Below are positions 54,599-64,000 of a stretch of 64,000 bases of DNA, one piece after another. Positions within the stretch are counted from its first letter, which is position 1; every line of letters begins with the position of its first letter. Position numbers and translations under genes: made by a program. A model generated the notes under the pieces. That model was not told where the DNA came from. It searched no databases and saw only the letters and a program-made list of their open reading frames with translations. The DNA is from Setoptus koraiensis (Eukaryota; Arthropoda), in assembly GCA_048013815.1 (NCBI GenBank), contig CM106585.1, positions 6,386,001 through 6,450,000 on the forward strand, written 5' to 3'.

Positions 54599-57500
54599 CA
54601 ACACAGCGCTCAGGCAATAGTCTGTTGAAAAGAATGACCCAATTAAAGGACACGCACTCTCTCACAGCCAGCCCGCCAGTTAGTGAGACAAAAAACAATC
54701 TTCCTTGATTGAGCGAGCAAAACAGGTAAAGTGGCTCACACACACACACACACACACGACCGAGAGGAAACGAGTGCCATCAGTGATGGCTGAACTGGCT
54801 CAGTGATTGTTCTCTCGCCAATAGCAAGTCGCCATACGCTAGAGATTAGAATGAGAATAATAACACAGATCTACAGACAGTGAGAGGGCAAGATTGATCA
54901 GGAATCGATTCTTGCGCAGCCCGCCTGACAAGAGATACATGAGCGAGAGAGAGAGAGCGACCACAGGTAACCTTAAAGAGCAATGACTCTTGCGTGTTCA
55001 ATGGCCAAAAAGTGGCTCACCACTGTTGTTATGAAAAAGCGAGAGAGAAAGAAAAACTTGATCAACAACGACAACCTGCGCTGCTGCTGTTGGCCTTAGA
55101 TGGGTGATGACCTCCACTCACAACAATGACTTATCTATTTGGGCGACTCCGCTCGCCTTGGCACGCCTACGGACAGCAAGCAAGGTGCCAAGCTCAAGGT
55201 TGGCCGGCTTGCCAACTCGCTCGGTTTGTTGTCGGTATGCATATGAGCCGGCCGTGAATGAAATAGAAAAGTTTGAATGTATGCAAAATAAAATACAGTG
55301 CAAGATACATTTACATACATACCTAGACCGTATGCTGTAAATTGACTTTTGGATGTTGTGCATTATCTGTGCCACTACAACTACTGCTGCCGCCACCACT
55401 ACTACTGGTGATGCCAGTGCTAGCACAAAAGTCGATTTAGTTTGCTCTGACTGTGTGTGTGTGTGTGTGTGTGCTAATTCTACTTGAACTGGAAGTGGTA
55501 GTCAATGTCAACGACCGTGAACCGTTAGCCTTGGCTTCTTTGCTCGCTCATGGAAGCTGAGTGTGTGTGTGTGTGTGTTCGTGAAGTGATAATAAGCCCG
55601 TTCAATGTCGAAACTTCTTGACTGCCAGACAACAGGCTGGCAGTATCAATGTGCCAATTTCAATTTGATAGATCGAGCACAGTTTGTTGCCCGCTCGCAA
55701 GCGGTGGCCCACTGAGGCACCGTCGCTGTTCAATATGGCATAGATCCTGATCTTGCCACTGCAGCAGCGCCGACAACAACAGCAACAACGACAACAGCGA
55801 CAGCGACAACAGCGGCAGCGACAACGGCGACAGCGACAACGGCGACAGCGACAACGGCGACAACAGGTACGCGAGCGTTTCCGCAGAGGTCGCGCACGAG
55901 CGATCCCTGGGCGGCTCGGCGTCGATATCTGGGCGACATTGTTCACTGTTTGCACACTTGTCTCGCCGCTGTCATTGTTGTGTCGCAGTTTGCAAGAGTG
56001 TGTGCGATACTGATAAACTGATAGCGAGCCGAGCTAGACATTTAATTGTGACTGGCAGCCTGATCAAACATCGTGCATCGTCGGGGCTGCGTCGCAAATT
56101 GGCACGTTGCTCGGTTGCGTCGAGCCAAAGTGACAATTTACTTTGCGCTCGCTGGCGCTCCTCCGCCAACAACTGATAATGAATTCACAATATACGGCCG
56201 GGCGACACAACCAGAGTTTGCGGCTCTCGCCAGGCTCTGGTTGTGGCCAGACTCTGGTTGTGGCCAGACTCTGGTTGTAGCCAGACTCTGGTTGTAGCCA
56301 GACTCTGGTTGTGGGCAGGCGGAGAGAGTGAGCCAGCGAGACGGGCTGGCAAGGCCGGCATTAAGCAGCCAGCGCTGACAACATTTGAAGTTTGCTGGCG
56401 CAACAAAACGCTGCTTTGTGCGCTGTGCGAGTTGTGCTGCGCGCAGCGCTCAGTGCGCAGGGCGATTCGCGCTCTCTAGCGCTCGGCACTGCAGAGCGTG
56501 TACTACAGACTCTGTAGTGCAGAGTGTGTAACAACAACAACAACTGCCAGCACAGAGTGTGTAGAGTTGTACAGTTGGCGAGACAGCGCCAGCGAGCGAG
56601 CGAAACGGGTTTGCCCGAGCAGCTTGTGAGCGCAGCGAGTCGGCGGCCGTCGCCAGTGTGGCTGCACACAGCACACAGCTCACAGCGCAGCACACAGCGC
56701 GGCGGACGGCACAGCAGACAGCGCGGCAGACAGCGCGGCGGACGGCACAGCAGACAGCGCGGCAGACAGCGCGGCGCAACGCAACGCGACCCGACACAAC
56801 AGTTCGTCGTTTGTCAGTTCGATTTCAGGAGCGCTCTGGCTCGCACGCATACGACACACAAGCCAAGACAACAAGTGAGCATTGTCGAACTACACGCCAG
56901 CGACGAGACAAAGACGAGCCAACGAATTATTCGACGACGCATTCGACGATACAGTCGACGACGCATTCGACAGCACAGGCAATATAGGCGCGCACACACA
57001 GTTTGTGAGAGAGCCGCAAAAAGCAAAAAGTTCGATTTTGTGGTTGCCAGTTTGTTAGAGTTTGTTAGAGTTTGTTAGAGTTTGATTAGAGTTTGCGCTT
57101 GTGCAACGACACTTTGCAGGCCAGACAAGCGTGATATCGGAGTGATTGCGAGCAGTGCGAGCTTCTAGAAGAAAATGAACAATTATTTGCATTATTTATT
57201 GTGAGAGCAACACACGCGAATTAATTAGACTCGGCGACGACAATATCAATTTGCATGATTAGCGCCACCAGTAAACATTGAGTTATCATTGAGTGTTATC
57301 ATCGGCGCGCGACAACAGTATCCAGTTTCATCGGCGATTGTCAGATCTCAGCTTGTGCAATTGCAGTATTCAGTGCTGCAGCAGCAATATCACCATTCAT
57401 CACATTATATCTTTAGTAACGCTCGTCTCAATTTTATGTTTGCCTCGCCCAACCCGCAACAACTGACGCAACCAACAACCAACGAAATTAAAAATCAAAA

Positions 57501-60500
57501 ATCAACAACCAACAACCAACGATAAACAACCAACGATAAACAACCAACGATAACCAATCAACAGACCGGCCCGGCCTGAGGAACGTGGAGCTGGTGCACA
57601 AGATCAGCGACAAACTGAACGACGTGCTCGAGAGGACCGTGCAACGCACCCACCCGCACCATTCGAATTTGTTCGGCGAGCTGCAGAAGAAAATCACCGA
57701 CCTGCGCACCCTGAACACGCTGCACTCGGACAGGCTGCTGGACACGTTCAACTCGACCGCGGCCCAGCACCCGTCGCTGCACCTGGCGCGCAGCGCACCC
57801 AGCGCCGACGACGACAAACTAGTGCAGCACTACGGCTCGTGGCCCTCGCTCGACCAGTCCCACCAGCAGCAGCAGCAGCATCAGCACCATCAACAGAATC
57901 AGCAACAGCAGCAAAAGACGCGCGGACCAGGCGCACAGCAACTGGCCAACATGATGATTGAGTCGCTGTACGAGCGTCAACCACCAACCACCACAACCAC
58001 CAGCAACACCATGACCACAAACAACAACAACACCAATATCAGCATAAGCATTCAAGTCAACAACAACAACAGCACCAACAACAACCAATCGCGCAACCCG
58101 GACGCCAAAATCGATGCCTACGATCGGCTCATGTCTCCAACCTCGACCACCAACTACAATTATCCTCCAATCGGCGGCCACTATCAGCAGCACAACAAGC
58201 ACAACAACCAGCCCACTCATCACCAGCTCCAGCAGCACAACAACCAGACCATTCAAATGCTTCCGGTCAACCTGACCGCCGTCTCGCCAACGTCTCACCA
58301 CCAGCATCACGGCAACGATATGTGTTGCGCAGACATGCAGTGCAAATCAACACCGCAAAACGTGTCCACAACCACCACCGCCAACAACAACAGCAACAAC
58401 AACAGCAACAGCGGCAACGCAACCGTCAATTCGACAACCAGCAGCACGTCGTCGTCGGCGGCCGCCGCCAGCATCATCGAGCAGTATCTGAGAAATCAAT
58501 CCGCTGTGGCGGAGGCCGCGGCAGCAGCGGCCGCCGGTCTGTCCGTCAGACACCAGCCGTCGGCTCAACAGCAGCAGCAGCAGCAGAAATCAGCCAGCAA
58601 CAGTGGCGAACAGCAGCACTACACGACACTCACCAATCTGCTGCACCACAAGGATCACCAGCATCATCATCATCCCTATCAAAGTCATAATATGAAGAAT
58701 CGCATTGACTCGCCAACAGATTCGGGCATTGAATCGGGCAAAGAAAACGGAGGCATGCGCTCCATAACGCCCAACGGGTCGTCGATTTGCTCAAGTCCGT
58801 CTCGTTCGATGATGGGCGATCATCACTTCAACCATCATCACCATCATCACTTTGGCAACAATCTTCACCTATCCTCGTCATCCTTGGCGAGCTACCAGCA
58901 GCAACAGCAGCACCATTCGAGCGCCATTCAGCGTCATCATCAGCACACAATGATTGAATCATTCAATAATCATCATCATCTCACATCGTCATCGTGCGGC
59001 GAGCAAGCCTCATCAATTAAAGTTGTCACCACCAATTCGTCATCGTCGTCGGCGTCATCGCAACAACAAACCAACGCCAATCACAATTCAGTTCAATTGG
59101 GTCTGGCCAATCAAGCGCACACAAACAACGCCAGCGAGCTAATTACAACTAGCGCCAAGACCAACAACAACTACACAATGACACCCACTACCACCATCGA
59201 CGACATGCCCATGCTCAAGCGAGCCCTGCAGGCGCCCCCTCTAATCAACACCAACATGCTCATGGATGAGGCCTACAGGCACCATAAGAAATTTAGAGCT
59301 GCCCAGAGGAAGGAATCTGTGGATCATCAAATAGGTTCAACAACAGGCAGCACAACTGGCACAAACGGTAATAACAGCGCAACAACAAACAATATTAATT
59401 TATTGGCCTCTAACAACAATCACACATTAATTATGCCAAACGATGACAATATTACAAACACTCAACTCCATATTGAATCACCGCCTATGTCTAAGATATT
59501 ACATAAGCATTTAACCAGTGGTCATAATAATAACAATCAAACAAATTTGGATAAATCATGCAATGGTGACCAGCATCAATTGGCTTCTACTCATTCAACG
59601 TTGCTTAAGACATTGGGTCAGCCATCTAGATATTTGAACGAGCAACAAATTAAACGTACGGATCTCATACATAATCTTATAATGCGCTCAGAACAATTGC
59701 CACCAAACAATGCAACTACTACCACTACCACCACCACTAGTACCACTAGTCCTGTTGGCGGTAATGTAGAACCCATAACAACGGACGACACCAATGGCAA
59801 CAGCAACAAAAATCAATCAATTGTTGTTAATTATGACTCTGATTTACACAGGATTCTCACATCTAGAGCACCAATAAATTCAGCAGTGTCTCAACATCAA
59901 TCAATCTCAATAACTGCTGGCATTGGTGCTAGCCAACATCATCATCATCATCAAGTGACCACCAACGGTAAACTACGTCAACAGCAGCATCATCATCTTC
60001 ATCACAACATAAATAATAATAATAATAATAATGGCCACTATTCGACACTGTCGGCCAACAACCATTCGCAATACACTAATCAGTCACACAATGTTTCGCA
60101 CAGACGCTCGTCATCTTCTAATTCCTCGTTGTCGCCATCGCCAACATCGTCAATCAGTCCCGATTGTGGATTGCCTGTTAGTCATCATCTCTGTGGTCGA
60201 CATTTTAATAATATCAACATCAATAATCATTTCTCCAATAATCATATCAGTCAGCATCATTTGAAACAACCGACATCAGCCATGCTATTGGCCCGATCAC
60301 CTGTGTCTCCATTAGGTTCATGCGGAACTCATAGTAGTAGCGGAATATCATCCTCACTATCATCATCTACATCGTCATCGCCTGAATCACCTCGTCTTAT
60401 TACAACAATGGGCGGAAGTCATCAGCATTTAATTAGTGAAACAACTAACTCATCGTCTAATAATACAGTTGGCCTAAATAGTATGAGTAAATTGAGCTTG

Positions 60501-60710
60501 AACGGAGGAAGCGGACTGCAAAATTTAGATGACACTTTGATGGCAGCCAAGCTTCAACTTATGTCGAGTAGAACCATGATTTCGCCTAATATTACTAATA
60601 ACATGATTAAAGGTACCATTGCCATGATCGATGAACAGGATCATCTTCCATCGATGATGGAGGCCTCTAGCCCAGCCTTGGTCCAACCACTTAATCTATC
60701 AAAGAAGTGA
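46188..60710 (+). CDS. E75: nuclear receptor E75 (NR1D3), four exons
   Basis: Heme-binding nuclear receptor of the ecdysone cascade, a transcriptional repressor and antagonist of HR3 in insects. Exons 46,188-46,431, 47,304-47,542, 47,724-48,975 and 57,565-60,710 join in phases 1, 0, 1 to 1626 residues. The DNA-binding domain (about 12-77) has both zinc fingers and P-box CEGCKG; the A/T-hook-like extension [13 protein letters not shown] follows the first junction. The ligand-binding domain starts near 396 ([15 protein letters not shown]), is split by the large intron at DRPGLRN, and ends near 641. A disordered Q/H/N/S-rich tail of almost 1000 residues keeps family islands: [11 protein letters not shown] (about 959), [18 protein letters not shown] (about 1124), and C-terminal PLNLSKK, a CtBP-type motif. 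The short N-terminus (MMIDFDGD) matches the IEFDG lead-in of other E75s without an A domain. Insertions in hinge and ligand-binding domain enlarge the protein. Confidence 0.95.
46432..47303 (+). other. E75 intron 1
   Basis: 872 bp, donor gtaagt, acceptor ctaacatag; the upstream CTAAC may act as the branch point. It contains the decamer array and a GC-rich middle without a gene. Confidence 0.85.
46541..46610 (+). repeat. decamer tandem repeat in E75 intron 1
   Basis: Seven copies of ATTTTGCAGG (first ends in C, last in CGAC) start 110 bp after the exon 1 donor. Each intact copy contains TTTTGCAG|G, which itself looks like a 3' splice site. Confidence 0.95.
47543..47723 (+). other. E75 intron 2
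   Basis: 181 bp, donor gtaagt, acceptor atattgcag, phase 0. AT-rich 3' half. Confidence 0.85.
49359..49401. repeat. 18-bp-arm hairpin in E75 intron 3
   Basis: ATCTAACTAGCTCGCTTG pairs with CAAGCGAGCTAGTCAGAT over a 7-base loop with one mismatch; the inner 13 bp are perfect. Confidence 0.85.
50093..50164. repeat. 18-bp minisatellite, four copies
   Basis: GCTCGCTTGCCACAACTG is repeated four times exactly, then decays to about 50,205. Confidence 0.95.
52239..52278. repeat. 11-bp-arm hairpin
   Basis: CTGCTCCTTCG and CGAAGGAGCAG are separated by 18 bases. Confidence 0.75.
53064..53101. repeat. 19-bp tandem duplication
   Basis: CCTCTCAATCCTTTGCAGC occurs twice in a row. Each copy ends in CCTTTGCAG, another splice-acceptor-like string. 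Confidence 0.85.
55757..55865. repeat. CGACAA/CGGCGACAG degenerate tandem array
   Basis: Units of CGACAACGGCGACAG with an 18-bp higher-order period in the right half and looser CAA/CAG repeats on the left. Confidence 0.85.
56229..56313. repeat. 17-bp minisatellite, five copies
   Basis: GCCAGACTCTGGTTGT[G/A] is repeated; each unit contains the self-complementary CCAGACTCTGG, so single strands could fold into serial hairpins. Confidence 0.95.
56695..56775. repeat. 36-bp tandem repeat with internal GCGCGG[C/A] repeats
   Basis: Two 36-bp copies of a unit built from CAGACAGCGCGG and CGGACGGCACAG. Confidence 0.85.
57050..57092. repeat. 11-bp GTTAGAGTTTG repeat, four copies
   Basis: Tandem GTTAGAGTTTG units, the last with a small insertion, about 470 bp before E75 exon 4. 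Confidence 0.85.
57513..57554 (+). repeat. 14-bp tandem repeat in the branch-point zone of E75 intron 3
   Basis: Three copies of CAACCAACGATAA[A/C] end 10 bp before the exon 4 acceptor. The usual pyrimidine tract is missing; the zone is A/C-rich. Confidence 0.9.
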
Positions 60711-61000
60711 GATGAGCTATCACAACATGGATGCTAAATGTCGATGAAATTTGATACACAAGCTTAATTAACTTGAACAATGTCTCATTTTAATCATCAT
60801 CATCATATTTGCAATGTTGTTTTGCAGACAATATGTACTATTATATAAATGGCGTTACAAACATATTAATGTCTTTTGCATATGTGCAATACTAAATCAA
60901 GGGAAAATATGTTTATATATATATATAAACATAACTATATATAGTGAAAACGCAATGACTGATTGATACAAACAAACATTAATAAATATATACACATGCA
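60711..61000 (+). terminator. E75 3' UTR with poly(A) signal
   Basis: AATAAA at 60,981-60,986, 270 bp after the stop, in AT-rich DNA with TA runs. Longer 3' UTRs are possible because no gene follows for 2 kb. Confidence 0.55.
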
Positions 61001-63233
61001 CTCATGTATATAAATGTTAATTTATGCTTAATTCATGGCATGTCTACAAATACCTCCTAGTTACTTTAGTCTTGTGAAAGCCTTTCATTACAACTTGAAG
61101 CTCAGGTCTTTTGTTGGTCGGGTATATTGATAGCTAGTTATGATATCATGTAAGGAGTAATCAAAATTAGTTGAAATAGCTCCCATACTAATGTTATTAT
61201 TTCGCTATGCAAACATCTGAATTTCATTCAGATGAAAAACAAACTTTGCTCATTATGGACATGTTACGTGTTCAATTTCTACCTTATTTATAAATCACAT
61301 GAGCTACATGAGCACATTTTGGAGAACAGAATCCATAGATAGCTAGACTCGGGCCATATCATTATGGTTCCAACAGATGCTGTTGTCCTAGTTTGATTTC
61401 ATTTGTTGTAATTATAAAGGAAGACAATGGTCTGATAATATTTTTATGATGCGACACTGCTCTTATTGAGCGGAGAGACTCGGTGCCAGGCGTTTGTCTG
61501 AAGTATAATTTAGTATACAGTTTTTATTATGATGGGTCAGTGAACTCGCCATAGGAAACTGGAGATCTGGAATAGGCAGTACAATATTTTTTTGGACACT
61601 CTTTTCGCTCTGTTCCTTTTGATATAAACTAACTTATAGTAGCCAGTTATTTAGGCTAACAGGATTGTTGACATGGTGATTAGTATCAGTGCAATTGCTG
61701 AGGTGTCTAGTTGATTGATGGCACTCTGTATGATACATATTCCATAGAGTTTAGGCCTTTGTAAGTTAGTCATACTATGAGCGATTTGATTGGTTTGCGC
61801 CATATTTATGCGTACTTGTTGCTTTTTTATTCAGTCCTATCAATAATTTGACAAATATTTACCTATTCGCATTCGCTTGTTTGTTTGCTGATACCAAGTC
61901 TGATTTCTTCTGTTATTCGCATTCCAGTATAACATGATCATCACTATCGTTCATCTGATTCACTCTGTCGATTGTTGAGTGCATCTCTTCATTATGATCT
62001 CATTTTAACTAACATTGTGATAGGCACCATAAACTTTTAACATGCAATTTAAGGACCCTCTTCTCACAAGAGAGGCACAGATATATTTCGCACAAAATCA
62101 GGATGTTCGGATTCATGTATGTAAAACTCGTACTCCAGTCTGGAAGAGTTCTATAGAGTGGAATTCCGCGTAGCACTCAATCGATAGATAAAAAAACAAG
62201 ATTCTTCGAGATGTTCTTGAATTATCCACCACATAGTGGTCACTATTCATATCCGGAATGGAAAATGCACTCTGTAGCTCTGCGATCATGAGCGATCCAC
62301 TTGAAATATATCGACTGTAGAATGACGGCTCCGACAAATTGTCAGATATCTTATCAGACAGTAGTCATGCAGTCTTCTCTCTACTGCCTACAATCGAAGT
62401 AATCTGCGATATCTTACGTCAGTGATAACGAGGATATCTGTACTTCCAATTGTTTCCTTACAAGTTGGTCTGGTTTTTCACCCCTTCTGGTTGATTCCCA
62501 ACGGCCAAAGGTTTAAACTTTGCACTTTTATAGTTTAGCGCAATGATTGTTGCTCGTGGACTGTTCACAGATCGAGAGATGCTAATCTATAGTGGTACTC
62601 AAACGACACTGACCACAATTGAAAAGATCATCGTTCAATGAGAATTCTATTTCATCAGTCTAAAAATCTGAAGCATAATCTATGTTCAACTCTCGGTCAA
62701 GCTTGACATTCTGAAAGGCTGACAGAAAGACTCGTTGCAATCACTGTTTTAGTTGTCAGGCGGGAGACTTCTCCCGCCTTTCAGCTCCCTCTGGATTTCC
62801 TGAGCTCCTCCGATCACTGCACTTTTTCGTTTCAAAGTTGGCGCGAACTCAATTTGACTCATTGCGCACGCGTATAGAATCGACCGGTGAGGAGGCGTGG
62901 CAGTGTAGAGCATTCAAAAAGACTTCCGTCTTCCAAGCACAGCAAGCATGAGGTTTGCATAGAGTAACCACGTTGAGTGTTGGTCGTCTCATTTCTTTCG
63001 CCATCATTATATCACGACAATTTATCCAATTATTTAATGTTTCCTGGACATATTCGCATATATATATATATATTTGACCTCTCCATTTGAGATTCTCTGA
63101 TAGACCGATGAATATTAGCCTGCCTGGTGAAACTAGGAGATCAATAGAACACACCAAGACAACTAAGTAAAGAAGCGACAAATATCTATTGTGGTAATCG
63201 ACGTAAAAATTCACCACCTACACCAATCACAAT
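61001..63233. other. intergenic region between E75 and RpS9
   Basis: AT-rich and without a supported gene. It contains a GC-rich hairpin at 62,758-62,779 and a TA run at about 63,058-63,075. A 122-codon minus-strand frame at 62,849-63,217 lacks an ATG at its start and overlaps the presumed RpS9 promoter, so it is not annotated. Confidence 0.5.
62758..62779. repeat. GC-rich hairpin upstream of RpS9
   Basis: AGGCGGGAGA and TCTCCCGCCT are exact complements around a 2-base centre, about 450 bp before the RpS9 ATG. Confidence 0.85.
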
Positions 63234-63824
63234 ATGCCTCGTGTTCCAACAGTACACAGTAAGACCTATGTTACCCCTAGACGTCCTTATGAAAAAGAAC
63301 GTCTCGATCAGGAATTGAAACTAATTGGTCAGTTCGGACTTCGTAACAAGAGAGAAGTATGGAGAGTCAAATACACTCTGGCAAAGATCCGTAAGGCTGC
63401 TCGTGAACTTCTTACATTGGAAGAGAAGGATACCAGACGTTTGTTTCAAGGTAACGCATTGTTGCGTCGTCTTGTCCGAATTGGTGTGTTAGACGAGAGC
63501 AGGATGAAATTGGATTACGTCCTTGGTCTGCGAATTGAGGACTTTCTAGAGCGCCGTCTACAAACTCAAGTGTTCAAACATGGTCTAGCTAAGAGTATAC
63601 ATCATGCCCGTGTTCTTATCAGGCAGAGACACATTCGCGTTAGGAAACAAGTTGTTAACGTACCATCGTTTGTTGTTCGATTAGATTCTGAGAAGCACAT
63701 AGACTTCTCATTGAACTCACCATTCGGTGGTGGTCGCCAGGGACGTGTAAAGAGGAAGAATTTACGTAAGGCGGCAAGTGGCGAGGGTGCCGGTGGGGAT
63801 AATGCTGATGATGAAGAAGAGTAA
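63234..63824 (+). CDS. RpS9: 40S ribosomal protein S9 (uS4)
   Basis: Core small-subunit protein that binds 18S rRNA early in assembly and lines the mRNA entry site. The ORF is 196 residues (human 194) and uninterrupted, with the eukaryotic N-terminus [20 protein letters not shown]. It carries the S4 RNA-binding region [32 protein letters not shown] (about 106-138, quoted in parts: [23 protein letters not shown]) and the [18 protein letters not shown] block. The tail is the usual basic RQGRVKRKN followed by a Gly/Ala/Asp/Glu end. The start context is aatATGCC. A likely ATTAAA signal is at 63,866. Confidence 0.97.
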   Translation: MPRVPTVHSKTYVTPRRPYEKERLDQELKLIGQFGLRNKREVWRVKYTLAKIRKAARELLTLEEKDTRRLFQGNALLRRLVRIGVLDESRMKLDYVLGLRIEDFLERRLQTQVFKHGLAKSIHHARVLIRQRHIRVRKQVVNVPSFVVRLDSEKHIDFSLNSPFGGGRQGRVKRKNLRKAASGEGAGGDNADDEEE

Positions 63825-64000
63825 ACTAATGAAAGTGAAAATCATTTGATATGAATATACAATAATTAAAGCTGTAATAGACACTGGCAATGACTAGTTT
63901 GACCGTACGATTTATCATCGCGAACATCACATCCCCATGAGAAAATATGTGCACTATTTTGCTTATCTTTCCATGGTGTGTTGTCCGTCTGTAAATTGTA
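63825..64000. other. RpS9 3' flank
   Basis: ATTAAA at about 63,866 is a likely poly(A) signal. Nothing else is visible to the window end. Confidence 0.5.

Larger units (their letters stand above)
48976..57564 (+). other. E75 intron 3, 8.6 kb, inside the ligand-binding domain
   Basis: Donor ACCG|gtgagt and acceptor atcaacag. Insect E75 genes have an intron at this same point (before DRPGLRN). The intron is dense in microsatellites: CA/TG runs at 49,341, 49,519, 52,374, 53,867, 54,570, 54,737, 55,451 and 55,559; CAA/CGA tracts at 50,385-50,445, 51,315-51,480, 53,520-53,620 and 55,757-55,865; a GC run at 49,416; a G11 run at 51,907. Frames of 100-220 codons inside it are shadows of these repeats or of high GC. 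No nested gene is supported. Confidence 0.85.

Noticed and set aside
62758-62779. Rho-independent terminator
   Set aside because: The hairpin plus T-run shape is right, but the genome is eukaryotic and the site lies upstream of a gene.
62849-63217. 122-codon minus-strand frame upstream of RpS9
   Set aside because: It has no ATG at its start, includes a TA microsatellite and covers the expected RpS9 promoter and leader.

Overview
This is a eukaryotic window, almost certainly from an arthropod. It holds an ecdysone-pathway nuclear receptor of the E75/NR1D3 type, spliced genes with GT-AG introns, AATAAA poly(A) signals and typical animal housekeeping genes. Small introns, intron-poor housekeeping genes and CAA/TTG-rich non-coding DNA would suit a small chelicerate such as a mite. 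That last step is inference; no sequence here fixes the taxon.

Layout. (1) Bases 1-12,000 form a compact, AT-rich gene block: a possible terminal exon of an unrecognised membrane protein (-), MDP-1 phosphatase (+), a proline-rich low-complexity protein (-), a secreted Ala/Ser/Tyr-rich protein (+), a short DDX20/Gemin3 helicase (-), a class I phosphatidylinositol transfer protein (+), CDV3 (+) and RPA3 (-). Genes are packed as divergent pairs sharing a promoter or convergent pairs with touching 3' ends. (2) About 12.1-31.9 kb has no recognisable gene. It is richer in GC and full of short tandem repeats, with a few candidate exons, TATA boxes and hairpins. (3) Bases 32,199-34,916 encode myo-inositol-1-phosphate synthase on the minus strand in three exons. 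(4) About 35-46.2 kb is a second repeat-rich and locally very GC-rich stretch. It contains an octamer array beside a TATA box, a nuclear-receptor half-site array, long CA tracts and a perfect 34-bp palindrome. (5) Bases 46,188-60,710 encode E75 in four exons that I could join in frame (1626 residues). An 8.6-kb intron splits the ligand-binding domain. (6) After the E75 3' region, ribosomal protein S9 lies at 63,234-63,824.

The genes do not form one pathway. The block at the left mixes housekeeping functions (snRNP assembly, lipid transfer, DNA replication, dephosphorylation, translation). E75 stands apart: in other arthropods it has several promoters, binds heme and acts in the ecdysone cascade. 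The two repeat-rich deserts upstream may be its regulatory and alternative-promoter territory, with inositol synthase nested inside on the other strand. That is an inference that cDNA would settle. Most long open frames in the deserts are by-products of GC-rich or tandemly repeated DNA and are not reported as genes.
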